Shown here piece by piece: positions 38,216 through 48,686 of a stretch of 57,147 nt of DNA. A model generated the notes under the pieces. That model searched no databases and had not been told where the DNA came from. It saw only the letters and a list, made by a program, of their open reading frames with translations. The position numbers and the translations under genes are program-made. The stretch covers positions 1 to 57,147 of the forward strand of contig JAGAIZ010000002.1 in the NCBI GenBank assembly GCA_017626325.1. The letters run 5' to 3'. Position 1 is the first letter of the stretch. Each line of letters opens with the position of its first letter. Source of the stretch: Lachnospiraceae bacterium (GTDB taxonomy: Bacteria > Bacillota > Clostridia > Lachnospirales > Lachnospiraceae).

Positions 38216-39772
38216 TCATGCCTGCCAATACTTCCCGCCCGCCTGTCTGTAACAGGCCGCTTCGGCAAGATGTATTTCTTTAATCTGTTCACTGTCCGCC
38301 AGATCCGCAATCGTTCTCGCCACTCTTAATATTCTGTGATAACCTCTTGCGGATAGCCGCATCCGGCCATACACCTTCTCCATAAATCTCTTCTCCCGCT
38401 CTCCAAGCAGGCAGAATCTATCGACCTCTCCTGCGCTCATATCGCCGTTAAACCGGAAGGTACAGTCTTCGTATCTTGCTCTCTGCCTCTCTCTTGCCGC
38501 CATCACTCGCTCTCTGATCTGCGCGCTGCTCTCCTGTGCCCTATGCTCTGCAATATCCTGAAACTCCACAGGCTGCGCCTCCACACAAATATCCATCCTG
38601 TCCAACAGAGGACCTGATATCCGTCCGAGATACCGCTTCACCTCATACGGTGTACAGCGGCATCTTGCCGGATCCGGATAATGGCCGCAGGGGCAGGGGT
38701 TCATCGCTCCTACCAGCATAAAATCCGCCGGATACACATATGTGCCGCTGCTTCTGGCGATCTGTACCTGCTTATCCTCCAATGGCTGTCTCAAAATATC
38801 CAGTGTCTCCCGTCTGAATTCAGACAGTTCATCCAGAAACAGCACGCCTCTGTGCGCCAGACTGATTATGCCGGGCGCGGGAACTCTTCCGCCGCCCGCA
38901 AGCGCCTGTCCTGTAATCGTGTGATGGGGATTCAGATACGGTCTCTGTGTTTTCAGAGCGCGGGTCTCCTGCAGCAGCCCGGAAACGCTATAGACCGCAG
39001 ACACCTCCAGGCTTTCCTCCAATGACAGAGGCGGAAGAATCGATGGAATCCGCCTTGCCAGCATCGTCTTGCCGGAGCCCGGCGGTCCGACCAGCAGCAG
39101 ATGATGAAAGCCGGCTGCCGCCACCTCTGCGGCTCTCTTCAAACTCTCCTGCCCGTTAATATCCGAGAAGTCCAGCCTGCTTCCTTCTGTCTCCCGCCGT
39201 ACTGCCGCATCGAAATCAAAGGCTTCCGGCTTGTCCTCCACATTCCCGCAGGCTTTCTCACCCAATAAATACGCTGCCGCTTCCTTCAGATTGGCAACAC
39301 CCACACTCTCTATTGTACCGGTCAACGCGCCTTCCCATGCATTCTCCGCCGGCAAAACACACCGCCTGATACCATGTCTGGCCGCTTCCTGCACGATAGG
39401 CAGCACCCCCTTGACGGGTTTTAATTCTCCCGACAATCCCAGTTCTCCCAGAAGCAGCGTATCACGCACCGCCTGCTGAGGTATCTGGGACAGCGCGATC
39501 ATAATGCCTACCGCCACCGGCAGATCAAACATGGTCCCGCTTTTGGGCAGATCTGCCGGAGACAGATTCACGTTAATACACATAGGCGGTATCTTTACTC
39601 CCACATTCTTAAGCGCCACTTTCACACGTTCCCTGGCTTCCCGCACCGCCGACCCCGGCAGCCCCACGATCTGAAAGCAGGGCAGCCCGTGAGACACATC
39701 TACTTCCACCTGAATCATACGGCTGCGTATGCCATAAACAGCACCCGATGTAACTGCACTCAGCAACTTCAT
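38216..39772 (-). CDS. comM: YifB/ComM family Mg-chelatase-like AAA ATPase
   Basis: 518 residues from ATG 39772 (AAAGGAGG upstream). Order: an N-terminal S5/Lon-C-like domain (about 1-170, EVDVSHGLPCFQIVGLPGSA), a Mg-chelatase AAA domain with Walker A GPPGSGKT and Walker B VLFLDELSEF, the cysteine segment NPCPCGHYPDPARCRC, and a C-terminal helical domain (ARGYHRILRVARTIADL). In Gram-negatives the homologue is the branch-migration helicase ComM. It is next to dprA as in many Bacillota. Confidence 0.93.
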   Translation of the reverse strand: MKLLSAVTSGAVYGIRSRMIQVEVDVSHGLPCFQIVGLPGSAVREARERVKVALKNVGVKIPPMCINVNLSPADLPKSGTMFDLPVAVGIMIALSQIPQQAVRDTLLLGELGLSGELKPVKGVLPIVQEAARHGIRRCVLPAENAWEGALTGTIESVGVANLKEAAAYLLGEKACGNVEDKPEAFDFDAAVRRETEGSRLDFSDINGQESLKRAAEVAAAGFHHLLLVGPPGSGKTMLARRIPSILPPLSLEESLEVSAVYSVSGLLQETRALKTQRPYLNPHHTITGQALAGGGRVPAPGIISLAHRGVLFLDELSEFRRETLDILRQPLEDKQVQIARSSGTYVYPADFMLVGAMNPCPCGHYPDPARCRCTPYEVKRYLGRISGPLLDRMDICVEAQPVEFQDIAEHRAQESSAQIRERVMAARERQRARYEDCTFRFNGDMSAGEVDRFCLLGEREKRFMEKVYGRMRLSARGYHRILRVARTIADLADSEQIKEIHLAEAACYRQAGGKYWQA

Positions 39773-39878
39773 TCCTCCTTTTCCACAATCCGAAACCATA
39801 CCAATCCGTACACTGTCTTCTCTGAAATCTGCGGCGAAACGCCTGAAAATAAGAATATTTAGAATTCAGATAGATTAA

Positions 39879-39906
39879 TCATATCCGTATTAACGCTTCT
39901 TGTCAA
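39879..39906 (-). promoter_or_regulatory. Predicted promoter upstream of comM-dprA
   Basis: On the minus strand TTGACA (39906-39901) and TATGAT (39884-39879) are separated by about 16 bases, some 107 bases upstream of the comM start. The rest of 39773-40037 shows no gene. Confidence 0.6.
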
Positions 39907-40037
39907 GTCTGTAATATCCCGCAAGAATCGTTGCCGTATGAATCGTTGCAGTGCACAGTTCACACCCTATGTCGGCTTTCCCTCATGCTTCGGAATGTCC
40001 GGTGCAAACTGCAGCAACTGATGTACACGATTCCTTA

Positions 40038-41096
40038 TTACATTACCTTATTCTGCATACTATCCGGATCCTGCGCAAACTGAATCGCCATCTCCCGGTC
40101 GATCTTCCCTTCATAAAATAACTGGATAATAGCGTCATCCATGGTAATCATACCCAGTTTACGATTGGTCTGCATGATCGTCGGAAGCTGATGGGATTTT
40201 CCTTCACGAATCAGATTCCTGACCGCATGATTCGCGTGCATAACTTCAAAAGCCGCCACTCGTCCCTCACCGTCCGCCGTAGGAATCAACTGCTGAGAAA
40301 TAACAGCCTCCAATACATTGGCAAGCTGCACTCTGATCTGCTGCTGCTGATGCGGCGGAAATACGTCGATAACACGGTCTACCGTGCTCGCCGCACCGAT
40401 CGTATGGAGCGTGGAGAGCACAAGATGTCCTGTCTCCGCCGCCGTAATGGCTACACTGATCGTCTCGAAATCACGCATCTCGCCAACCAGAATCACATCC
40501 GGGTCTTCCCGAAGCGCCGCGCGCAGGGCATTCGCATAGCTCTGGGAATCCAGTCCGATCTCTCTTTGATTGACCATCGCCATCTTATGCTGATGCAGAT
40601 ACTCGATCGGATCCTCCAGCGTAATGACATGCGCGTCTCTCTTATTATTAATCTTATCGATAATCGCCGCCAGGGTGGTTGATTTACCGCTTCCTGTGGG
40701 ACCGGTTACCAGAATAAGTCCTCTCTTACGCTCATATAAATTAATAACAGACTCCGGTACGCCAAGCTTCTCCGGCGCGGGAACCTTCGTTCCCACCAGG
40801 CGAAGCGCCAGTGCGGCAGATCCTCTCTGCTTATAGGCATTCACACGATATCTGCCAAGCTCCGGAATGGAGAAAGACATATCGTACTCTCCGCGCTCCT
40901 CGAACCGCTCTCTTTGTACCGTATTCATAATGGAATATGCTATCTGCTGCGTGTCATTCGGCATCATACGAGGATAATCCATCGTAATCAGATTGCCGTT
41001 TACACGCATCTTCGGAGGTATTCCTACTGTAATATGTACATCAGATGCGCCCGCGTCATTTGCCACTTTCATGATTTCCTGTATTGTCGGCACCAT
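40038..41096 (-). CDS. pilT: Type IV pilus retraction ATPase PilT
   Basis: 352 residues, normal length. N-terminal PAS-like domain (about 1-100), Walker A GPTGSGKSTT (about 128-137), an Asp box near ITLEDPIEYLHQHK, the Walker B stretch EDPDVILVGEMRD, a His box STLHTIGA, and the PilT-specific AIRNLIRE-like helix (HAVRNLIREGKSHQL). It depolymerises pili, giving twitching, DNA uptake or phage entry. It has AGGCGGAATT before the ATG. It is followed by comM and preceded by the HD-domain gene. Confidence 0.95.
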   Translation of the reverse strand: MVPTIQEIMKVANDAGASDVHITVGIPPKMRVNGNLITMDYPRMMPNDTQQIAYSIMNTVQRERFEERGEYDMSFSIPELGRYRVNAYKQRGSAALALRLVGTKVPAPEKLGVPESVINLYERKRGLILVTGPTGSGKSTTLAAIIDKINNKRDAHVITLEDPIEYLHQHKMAMVNQREIGLDSQSYANALRAALREDPDVILVGEMRDFETISVAITAAETGHLVLSTLHTIGAASTVDRVIDVFPPHQQQQIRVQLANVLEAVISQQLIPTADGEGRVAAFEVMHANHAVRNLIREGKSHQLPTIMQTNRKLGMITMDDAIIQLFYEGKIDREMAIQFAQDPDSMQNKVM

Positions 41097-41114
41097 AATT
41101 CCGCCTTCCTTATC

Positions 41115-42242
41115 TTAAGACTGTAACGTTTCCCTGCCCTTTCGTGTCTCCGCCTGTGTTCTCTTCAGCAAATCCATATCCATCACATACCGGTTATCCA
41201 TCGTCTTCATGATGTCCTTAATCTCCAGATCGCCGTACATTCTTTCATCGCTCAAATCTATGACGCTGTTATCCTGGAACATCAGAATGACAGGCCGCAG
41301 AACATTCTGTTCATTGGCAGTAATCACTAACGCTTTCTCGCCGGTATTGAGTTCTACACTGACACCCGGCGCAAGGATATTCACTGACTTGATCAGCGCG
41401 TCTACTGCTTTATCCTCATATATCTGCGGATACTCCAACAGATGTTTCAAAGCGGCAATCTCGGATACCGGTTCCTGCATGGTCTGCATCGCCGTCATCG
41501 TGTCGAACTGTTCTGCCACCGCAAGGACCTTCGCGCCGTTTACCATCTTAACGGCCAGGATATCTTCTCCGGTCCTCATACTTCCAAGCACCTTCCGCGC
41601 CTGCGCGCAGATCCTCTTAATATTCGGACTGGAAGAGTAAACAGAATCAATCAGATCAAGTCCAGCGGTCTCCGCCGCCCTCACCTGAGCCCATTCCTCA
41701 TCCGTCCATTCTTTCTTCTCTATAATGTTCCCGGGCGCCATCAGCTTGCCAATATCGTGAACCAAAGCCGCCTGCACCGTTTCTAATTGTTCATCCACCC
41801 TCATATTCAGCACATGGGTCATCATGGCGCACAAAATCGCCACATTCAGGGAGTGCTTATAAATGTAATCCTCTTTGCTTCGCAGATTCTGTATAAAATT
41901 GAGTTTCTTATCCAGATGTCCGTAGTTCTTAATGATTTCAGACGCAATCGCCAGCATCCTGGCAGTACGCCTGGTCTGCAGGATCCTGTCAAGCTCCTCC
42001 TGAATAGAGAAAACACACATGGTCTGAAATCTTTCAAACTCAATATCCGCCTGTGTCATCGGCGGAACCGGCTCCGCTGGTTCCAATATAAAAATCCCGA
42101 TCAACCCGAAATTCTTAATACTCTCGATCCCCTGTCTGGTCAGCTTCGAATTTCTCTCATACAGCAAAACCCCGTTCTTATTGTAGATGGGCCTTGCCAG
42201 CCGCATCCCCGTCTTCAGGTCCTCACTTCTCACAAAAAGCAT
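41115..42242 (-). CDS. HD-domain protein with degenerate HD-GYP (c-di-GMP-related)
   Basis: 375 residues from ATG 42242 (GGAGG upstream). The N-terminal region (about 1-130) is like the accessory domain of HD-GYP proteins (LKTGMRLARPIYNKNGVLLY). The HD part has KHSLNVAILCAMM and LVHDIGKLMAPG. Where active HD-GYP phosphodiesterases have HHExxDGxGYP, this protein has a sequence around AAETAGLDLIDSVY without that motif. It may therefore be a c-di-GMP binding or signalling protein without that activity. It is 19 bases upstream of pilT, which suggests a role in pilus control. Confidence 0.75.
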   Translation of the reverse strand: MLFVRSEDLKTGMRLARPIYNKNGVLLYERNSKLTRQGIESIKNFGLIGIFILEPAEPVPPMTQADIEFERFQTMCVFSIQEELDRILQTRRTARMLAIASEIIKNYGHLDKKLNFIQNLRSKEDYIYKHSLNVAILCAMMTHVLNMRVDEQLETVQAALVHDIGKLMAPGNIIEKKEWTDEEWAQVRAAETAGLDLIDSVYSSSPNIKRICAQARKVLGSMRTGEDILAVKMVNGAKVLAVAEQFDTMTAMQTMQEPVSEIAALKHLLEYPQIYEDKAVDALIKSVNILAPGVSVELNTGEKALVITANEQNVLRPVILMFQDNSVIDLSDERMYGDLEIKDIMKTMDNRYVMDMDLLKRTQAETRKGRETLQS

Positions 42243-42272
42243 CTTATTTCCTCCAAAGTACACCGGCAAGGT

Positions 42273-42908
42273 TCACAGAGCGTCATAGCCTGCTTTCAGC
42301 TTCTCAAGTGCCTTTTTCTCTATTCGTGACACATAGCTTCTGGAAATTCCCATTTTACGCCCTATTTCTCTCTGCGTGATTTCCTCTCTGTCAGGCAGAC
42401 CATAGCGCATCATAATAATTTCCCGTTCTCTGTCATTTAACTTATCGTGAATCATATCGGTAAGGCGGCTCAGTTTATCTTGTACTTCCATTCTGTCAAC
42501 TACATCAATCTGTTCCTGTTCTATCACATCCAGCAGATTGATCTCATTTCCCTCTCTGTCCGTGCCGATCGGCTCGTAGAGAGATACCTCTCTGGAAGTT
42601 TTCTTCTTCGCCCGAAGCAGCATCAACAGTTCGTTGTCAATGCAGCGTGACGCATAGGTACTCAGCTTGCCTTTACCGGCATCGAATGAGTTAATCGCTT
42701 TGATGAGTCCAATCGTTCCAATGGAAATCAAATCTTCCATGTCCTCGTCTACATTCTGATACTTCTTGGCGATATGCGCTACCAGACGCAGGTTGCGTTC
42801 TATCAGGATTTCCCTCGCCTTCCTGCGCTCTGTCTCGTTCCCTGTTCCAAGCAGCTCCAGATATTCGGCCTCTTCCTTCGCAGTTAATGGCTGGCTGAAT
42901 GTTTTCAA
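42273..42908 (-). CDS. sigK: Sporulation sigma factor, SigK type
   Basis: 211 residues. Sigma region 2 (RNLRLVAHIAKKYQNVDEDM, then DLISIGTIGLIKAINSFDAG and KLSTYASRCIDNELLMLLRA) and region 4 (TQREIGRKMGISRSYVSRIE). The order of residues and the N-terminal KTFSQPLTAKEEAEYLELL are those of late mother-cell sigma-K proteins. The start is a TTG at 42908 with a strong GGAGG six bases before it. The gene is continuous, with no skin-like insertion. A short N-terminal pro-sequence may be removed. Confidence 0.9.
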   Translation of the reverse strand: MKTFSQPLTAKEEAEYLELLGTGNETERRKAREILIERNLRLVAHIAKKYQNVDEDMEDLISIGTIGLIKAINSFDAGKGKLSTYASRCIDNELLMLLRAKKKTSREVSLYEPIGTDREGNEINLLDVIEQEQIDVVDRMEVQDKLSRLTDMIHDKLNDREREIIMMRYGLPDREEITQREIGRKMGISRSYVSRIEKKALEKLKAGYDAL

Positions 42909-43000
42909 AAGAAGCCTCCAAAGTCCATTTACTCTATTCTATGACCCGGAGACATCTGAAGTGCCTTTCCATAAATTATATTATACAAATACAGCCTTAG

Positions 43001-44218
43001 TCAGTCAAATAAAAACTCCGCCATGACATAATTACTGATATCGATTCCTCTCTCTGTCAGCCTTATCCTGCCATGCTCTGTCATCAGCAGCCCCTGCGTG
43101 CACAATCTGTTGATCACGTCACCGTATACCTGCTCTATCGGCTGTCCGAACTTCTCCCCGAAAGCTTCCCGCTCTACACCGCACATCATGCGAAGCCCCA
43201 GAAACATGAATTCCTCCATCTGCTCGCGGACCGTAAGCCGCTCCCTGTGCGGGCAGACTGACGACGCATTCTCCCCGGGCCGTACCGCATCTGCAGACGT
43301 TTCGGCATGCACAGACGCTGCAGGCGTCCTGGCCTGTACCGCATATGCAGCATACTCCTCCATCCCTGCAGGATTGCTCCACCTGACGTCTTCCACCATG
43401 GAAGAAGCGCCCAGTCCGAATCCCACATAGTCGCCGCGCTGCCAGTACACCTTGTTGTGTCTGCATTCATACCCTTCTCTTGCGTAATTGGAAATCTCAT
43501 ATCTGTGGTATCCGTGCGCAGACAAATAACGCCCTGTCATAAGGTACATCTGTCTGTCTTCCTCCTCCGATGGAAAAACGTACCTGTCCCGTTTCTCATA
43601 CAGGGGCGTTCCTTCCTCCAGAATCAGACTGTACGCCGAGATATGTTCCGGTCGAAGCGAAACCACGCGCCTCAGCGTATTATGGTAGGATACTATGCTC
43701 TGTCCGGGCAATGCCGCCATCAGATCTATATTGATATTGGTAAATCCCACGCCGCGCGCAGCACGGTAGGTTTCCAGAAATTGCTCATAGGTATGAATCC
43801 GCCCGATTCGGACGAGTTCTTCGTTATCCGCAGACTGCAATCCAATGCTGATACGATTAATACCGCACGTTATGTATCCCCGGAGTTTCTCCTCCGTTAC
43901 GGTACCCGGATTTATCTCCACCGTAATCTCCGCTTCCTCCGCCACCCTATAGTATGCGCGAATCTGTTCCATAATCTCCCGCATCTGTTCTTCTGTCATA
44001 AGAGACGGCGTCCCACCGCCGAGAAAGATGGAAACCACCTGATGTTCTTTATAAAATATCGACTGTTGTTTTATCTCCTCCAGAAGCAGACGCTGATAAC
44101 GCTCCAGCTCTTCCTCTCCTCCCGTTTCTGCACCGCGCACAGGAAAAGACAGGAAATCACAGTAGAGACATTTCCTGACGCAAAACGGAATATGAATGTA
44201 TATGCTCAAGTCTCTCAT
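43001..44218 (-). CDS. hemW: Radical SAM heme chaperone HemW
   Basis: 405 residues. Radical SAM cysteines CVRKCLYC lie near residue 13 after SIYIHIPF, followed by GGGTPSLM. The C-terminal HemW domain is at about 300-400 and the tail ends GIDISNYVMAEFLF. It lacks the extra N-terminal features of the true HemN coproporphyrinogen oxidase. An alanine/proline-rich insertion near residues 290-315 (AARTPAASVHAETSADA) is unusual. Start ATG 44218 behind AGGAG, downstream of lepA as in many Firmicutes. Confidence 0.93.
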   Translation of the reverse strand: MRDLSIYIHIPFCVRKCLYCDFLSFPVRGAETGGEEELERYQRLLLEEIKQQSIFYKEHQVVSIFLGGGTPSLMTEEQMREIMEQIRAYYRVAEEAEITVEINPGTVTEEKLRGYITCGINRISIGLQSADNEELVRIGRIHTYEQFLETYRAARGVGFTNINIDLMAALPGQSIVSYHNTLRRVVSLRPEHISAYSLILEEGTPLYEKRDRYVFPSEEEDRQMYLMTGRYLSAHGYHRYEISNYAREGYECRHNKVYWQRGDYVGFGLGASSMVEDVRWSNPAGMEEYAAYAVQARTPAASVHAETSADAVRPGENASSVCPHRERLTVREQMEEFMFLGLRMMCGVEREAFGEKFGQPIEQVYGDVINRLCTQGLLMTEHGRIRLTERGIDISNYVMAEFLFD

Positions 44219-44267
44219 CTGTAACTCCTGTCTTTATCATATCAAGTATTATTATAACTTCAGTTAT

Positions 44268-46082
44268 TTAATCATTGTCCAGTTTCAACACACTCATAAA
44301 CGCGCTCTGAGGCACTTCCACCGTACCAATCTGACGCATACGTTTCTTACCTTCCTTCTGTTTCTCAAGCAGCTTCTTCTTACGGGTGATATCACCGCCG
44401 TAGCACTTCGCCAGCACGTCCTTTCTAAGCGCCTTGACAGTCTCTCTGGCGATTACCTTACCGCCTACCGCCGCCTGGATCGGAATTTCGAAGAGGTGTC
44501 TCGGAATCTCCTCTTTCAGCTTCTCGCACATTTTCCTGCCTCTTTCATAAGCGCCGTCCGCATGGACAATAAAGGACAGGGCATCTACCTCTTCCCGGTT
44601 AATCAGAATGTCCAGCTTCACCAGCTTGGACGGTTCATAGCCCTTCAATTCATAATCAAAAGAAGCATACCCTCTGGAACGGGATTTTAAAGCGTCAAAA
44701 AAGTCATAGATAATTTCATTAAGAGGCAACTCATATTTTAGAAGAACACGCGTTGTCTCAATATACTCCGTGCTGAGGTACTTGCCCCGGCGTTCCTGAC
44801 ACAACTGCATGATCGGTCCGATAAAATCTGTCGTAACCATAATCTCGGCATTAACGATCGGTTCCTCCATATAGTCAATTTCAGAGGGATCGGGAAGATT
44901 CGACGGGTTTGTCAGTTCAATGATATCTCCATTCGTCTTATGCACTCTGTAAATAACGCCCGGCGCTGTCGTTACCAGATCGAGATTATACTCTCTCTCC
45001 AACCGCTCCTGTATGATTTCCAGATGCAGAAGTCCCAGGAAACCGCACCGGAAGCCGAAGCCGAGCGCAACAGACGTCTCCGGCTCATAATGCAGGGAAG
45101 CGTCATTTAACTGCAGTTTCTCCAGCGCATCCCGCAAATCGGGATATTTGGCTCCGTCTGCCGGATACATGCCGCAGTAAACCATGGAATTAACCTTCTT
45201 ATAGCCCGGCAGCGGCTCCGCACACGGATGATGCAGATCCGTCACCGTATCGCCCACCGCCGTATCCTTCACATTCTTGATGGAAGCCGTCAGGTATCCT
45301 ACCATGCCCGCCGATAATTCTTCACAGGGAATAAACTGTCCCGCGCCAAAATACCCGACTTCCACGACTTCCGCCGAGGCCCCCGTCGCCATCATCTTGA
45401 TTGCCGTGCCCTTCTTTACCGTGCCTTCCATCACACGGCAAAACACGATAACGCCCTTATAAGAATCATATACAGAGTCAAAAATAAGCGCCTGCAGCGG
45501 GTTCTTCGGATCTCCCCCCGGCGCGGGTATCTTCTCCACAATCGCCTCCAGGACGTCTTCAATACCAATGCCGTTCTTGGCGGAAATAAGCGGCGCATCC
45601 TGCGCCTCGATCCCGATTACATCCTCGATCTCATTCTTCACACGTTCCGGTTCCGCGCTGGGCAGATCGATTTTGTTGATGACCGGAAAAACGTCCAGAT
45701 CATGATCCAGCGCCAAATAGACATTCGCAAGCGTCTGCGCCTCGATTCCCTGCGCCGCGTCTACTACCAGAATCGCGCCGTCACACGCCGCCAGACTGCG
45801 GCTGACTTCATAATTGAAGTCCACATGACCCGGCGTATCGATCAGATTGAAGATATACTCGTTCCCATCCTTCGCCGTATAAACAGTCCGCACTGTCTGC
45901 GCTTTGATGGTTATGCCCCGCTCCCGCTCCAGTTCCATATTGTCAAGTACCTGCGCCTGCATCTCTCTGCTGGTCAAAAGTCCTGTTTGCTCTATAATAC
46001 GGTCCGCCAGCGTGGACTTGCCGTGATCGATATGGGCTACGATACAAAAATTTCTGATTTTACTCTGGTCTATGGCTGCCAT
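44268..46082 (-). CDS. lepA: Elongation factor 4 (LepA)
   Basis: 604 residues. GTPase motifs: G1 [10 protein letters not shown]3 DTPGHVDF, G4 NKIDLPS. The EF-G-like domains are followed by the LepA-specific C-terminal domain with [18 protein letters not shown]. It is a ribosome-bound GTPase that in the family acts in initiation or back-translocation. The start at 46082 has AAGGAGG. It is co-directional with hemW. Confidence 0.98.
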   Translation of the reverse strand: MAAIDQSKIRNFCIVAHIDHGKSTLADRIIEQTGLLTSREMQAQVLDNMELERERGITIKAQTVRTVYTAKDGNEYIFNLIDTPGHVDFNYEVSRSLAACDGAILVVDAAQGIEAQTLANVYLALDHDLDVFPVINKIDLPSAEPERVKNEIEDVIGIEAQDAPLISAKNGIGIEDVLEAIVEKIPAPGGDPKNPLQALIFDSVYDSYKGVIVFCRVMEGTVKKGTAIKMMATGASAEVVEVGYFGAGQFIPCEELSAGMVGYLTASIKNVKDTAVGDTVTDLHHPCAEPLPGYKKVNSMVYCGMYPADGAKYPDLRDALEKLQLNDASLHYEPETSVALGFGFRCGFLGLLHLEIIQERLEREYNLDLVTTAPGVIYRVHKTNGDIIELTNPSNLPDPSEIDYMEEPIVNAEIMVTTDFIGPIMQLCQERRGKYLSTEYIETTRVLLKYELPLNEIIYDFFDALKSRSRGYASFDYELKGYEPSKLVKLDILINREEVDALSFIVHADGAYERGRKMCEKLKEEIPRHLFEIPIQAAVGGKVIARETVKALRKDVLAKCYGGDITRKKKLLEKQKEGKKRMRQIGTVEVPQSAFMSVLKLDND

Positions 46083-46272
46083 AAGTTTCCTCCTTACATC
46101 ACAGTCTTAAGAGACTTCATACAGGAAAAAATGTTAAAAGGGACATTTTCCCATACATAAATCAGTATAGCAAATCAGAGAAAATCTGTCCACACCTGCG
46201 AGACAGTCCATTTTGCCAGTCCATTCTGTTTTGCTTTGCTTTGTTCGTTATGCCAGAATTTCGTTCTGTCCA

Positions 46273-47568
46273 TTACCGCTGCGGCTCCCTGCCGCTTAAG
46301 ACCAGATCCAGCACATGTGCCAGCACATCGCACGCGTTCCAGATTTCCTCTCTCGTATTATTCTGCGCGCCCAGCTCGATCAACAGCGTCTTAGGACAGA
46401 CATGCATATTATACCGGTACGCCTTCAGATAGATTCTGCGCGCGACGCCCGGATAATACTCGTTGCACACCGCCTGCATCTGAAAAGAAAAAGCAAGATT
46501 ATCCTGCAGATAAGGATTTTCCAGATATGTAATCTCTCCCTTCGCAGTCCGGCTTAAGCCGTTAAAAAACATGAACTGCGCCGTAGGCCTGCCCTGTATG
46601 TCCGTCACCAGCCTTCTCTCTTCCGGCATGGCATCCCTGTGCAGATCGATCACGACTTCTATGGACGGATTGTCTGCCAGCAGTTCTTCGATTGCAGGAA
46701 GGGAATTGCTATAGGCATAATCCCTGTCTTCGTCATAGCTGGCCGTATGGTGCATCACACGATAACCGTACTCTTCCCGCAGAAGCTCCGCCAGATACTC
46801 TCCCGCCCCCACAATTCCCGTAGATACATCTCCCGGTACGGAATCCGCAAACGCTTCCTGCGCATGTGTATGATATATCAAAATCTGCGCATCCTCGCCG
46901 CTGTTGTTGTTCAGACGCATGTCCTTTGCAAGAAAAGCGTCCACATTTAACAGCCCGGCATCTGCCTTCGTCGTGCTGTCTACCGCATAAAATGCCTTAA
47001 CCACCGCCTCATATTCGTTCAGCTCTTCCCACTGATACCGGTAGACCTTCTCCTGTACAGGGCTGAATCCCAAAGCCGCCTGCTCTGTTTCTTCCTGCGC
47101 ATTCTGCTGTGCCGCCTGATTCTCGATATACATCCCGTTCTCCGCAAGCAGCGCATCCGCCAGACTCTGCTCCAGATGCATGGCATCTTCGCCATATTCC
47201 AGCGCTTCCTCCCCAATGGACTTGCGATCCTCATCCGTACCTTCCAGCATAAGCAGCCTGGCGTAATCGCTCTCCGTTACCTTCTCTGTTTCCTCGTCCG
47301 CTGTCATGCTATACAGCATGACCGGATATTCCGCCAACAGACCTTTCAGCCAGATATTGCCGTCGGATGCAGCTACATCATTCTCATGCAGTCTCCGGAC
47401 ACCCGGAAGATATGGTTCCATAATCCAGTTGCGCAGTAATTCGGCGAAATACTCTTGTCCCTTTTCCTGATCAGTCTGCTTCTCTGACAAATCCGGAATC
47501 ATAAAAAAAGCAGAAACCATAACAATTGTTATTATAATAATTTTAAGTAATTTTCTTTTCATGTCCAT
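46273..47568 (-). CDS. spoIIP: Stage II sporulation protein P
   Basis: 431 residues. One N-terminal transmembrane helix (IIIITIVMVSAFFMI), a variable region with a Gln/Glu-rich stretch, and a C-terminal amidase/endopeptidase domain with ILIYHTHAQEAF (zinc-binding His), VVIDLHRDAM and TLLIELGAQNNT. In the family SpoIIP works with SpoIID and SpoIIM in septal peptidoglycan removal during engulfment. It is encoded 37 bases behind gpr, the normal gpr-spoIIP pair. The start codon at 47568 has a weak ribosome binding site. Confidence 0.95.
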   Translation of the reverse strand: MDMKRKLLKIIIITIVMVSAFFMIPDLSEKQTDQEKGQEYFAELLRNWIMEPYLPGVRRLHENDVAASDGNIWLKGLLAEYPVMLYSMTADEETEKVTESDYARLLMLEGTDEDRKSIGEEALEYGEDAMHLEQSLADALLAENGMYIENQAAQQNAQEETEQAALGFSPVQEKVYRYQWEELNEYEAVVKAFYAVDSTTKADAGLLNVDAFLAKDMRLNNNSGEDAQILIYHTHAQEAFADSVPGDVSTGIVGAGEYLAELLREEYGYRVMHHTASYDEDRDYAYSNSLPAIEELLADNPSIEVVIDLHRDAMPEERRLVTDIQGRPTAQFMFFNGLSRTAKGEITYLENPYLQDNLAFSFQMQAVCNEYYPGVARRIYLKAYRYNMHVCPKTLLIELGAQNNTREEIWNACDVLAHVLDLVLSGREPQR

Positions 47569-47605
47569 ACTAAGACATTATATGCAGCATGGACATGACT
47601 TCATG

Positions 47606-48472
47606 CTAGAAGTTCAGCGCCTTGTTGATTCCGTCGCATAGTATATGGCTGATCTGCTTGATCTGCAGATCCACATCCTTCGTGGTCACATACATATTAT
47701 TCAGTTCCTTGAGTGTCGCCGGGCGCTCTCCCATGGCGTCACCCACTATGGTGGCGGCGTCCACCACGGTAGGCACTCCCAGCGCCAGCACCGGAATATG
47801 CAGACTCTCCTGGGTAATGGCGTTGCGGTGGTTCCCTACGCCTGACCCCGGATGAATCCCTGTATTGGTAATCTGAATCGTGCGGTTTAACCGCTTCGTG
47901 GACCGCGCCGCCAGTGCGTCTATAGCAATCACCACATCAGGTCTGGTTTCTCCTATGACTCCTTTGATAATCTCCGCCGATTCCATGCCCGTCTTAGCCA
48001 TAACACCCGGTATTAATGTGCTGACAAGATGCATCTTGGAACAATTGTAAGCCACCTTACCGTATTCCAGCACAATATGCCTGTTTACAAACAGATTATC
48101 CACCACGTTCGGTCCCAGCGAGTCCGCCGTTACCTCCCTGTTGCCAAGCCCGACTACAAGGATAGACTGTTCCCTGTCGGGGTCCGGCAGCACGCTCCTT
48201 ATTTCCCGCGCCAGAATCTCTGAAATTTCCTGATGGAAATCCTCTTCCGGTTCCGTCATATTCGGAGCTTCCAATGTAATATAAGTCCCCATCGGCTTAC
48301 CCAGCGCTTTCGCGCCGTTCTTGGTTTCGATCACCACTTTGGTAACACGCACATCACTCGTCTCGTCATAAGCCTCTTCCACGGTCACTCCATGCAATGA
48401 ATTTTCTTTTTCCCCGATACTTTCTCTGGCTTCCAACGCCAAGTCAGTCCTGACAGTCGACCAGCTATCCAT
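47606..48472 (-). CDS. gpr: Germination protease GPR
   Basis: 288 residues from ATG 48472 (GAGG seven bases upstream; three in-frame ATGs precede it). It starts MDSWSTVRTDLALEARES, the family propeptide, and continues with VVGLGNREVTADSLGP and VDNLFVNRHIV. The germination protease degrades small acid-soluble spore proteins. The operon with spoIIP and divergence from rpsT is the usual Clostridia arrangement. Confidence 0.96.
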   Translation of the reverse strand: MDSWSTVRTDLALEARESIGEKENSLHGVTVEEAYDETSDVRVTKVVIETKNGAKALGKPMGTYITLEAPNMTEPEEDFHQEISEILAREIRSVLPDPDREQSILVVGLGNREVTADSLGPNVVDNLFVNRHIVLEYGKVAYNCSKMHLVSTLIPGVMAKTGMESAEIIKGVIGETRPDVVIAIDALAARSTKRLNRTIQITNTGIHPGSGVGNHRNAITQESLHIPVLALGVPTVVDAATIVGDAMGERPATLKELNNMYVTTKDVDLQIKQISHILCDGINKALNF

Positions 48473-48570
48473 ATTCATCCTCATTTCCCGCATTTTATCT
48501 TACTATATGCGTATTTTTTGCAATTGCTCATTTGCTCTTCTATTTTTTGCAAAAATAAACAAAATATGTA

Positions 48571-48599
48571 TTGACATCGCGATTGGCATAATCTACAAT
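48571..48599 (+). promoter_or_regulatory. Predicted promoter of rpsT
   Basis: TTGACA (48571-48576), 17 bases, TACAAT (48594-48599), about 88 bases before the rpsT start. The leader has an imperfect stem (GTCCGTGTC against GAGACACG) that could serve S20 autoregulation. Confidence 0.8.
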
Positions 48600-48686
48600 A
48601 ATATGCGTGTGTTTCCATTAAAACGTCCGTGTCCGGCTTTAATGAGACACGTCCTAATAAAGAAAATTTCAATCGGAGGTGTAATC

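Noticed and set aside
42273-42908. Interrupted sigK (skin-like element)
   Set aside because: The gene is continuous, with both sigma regions in one frame and no insertion.
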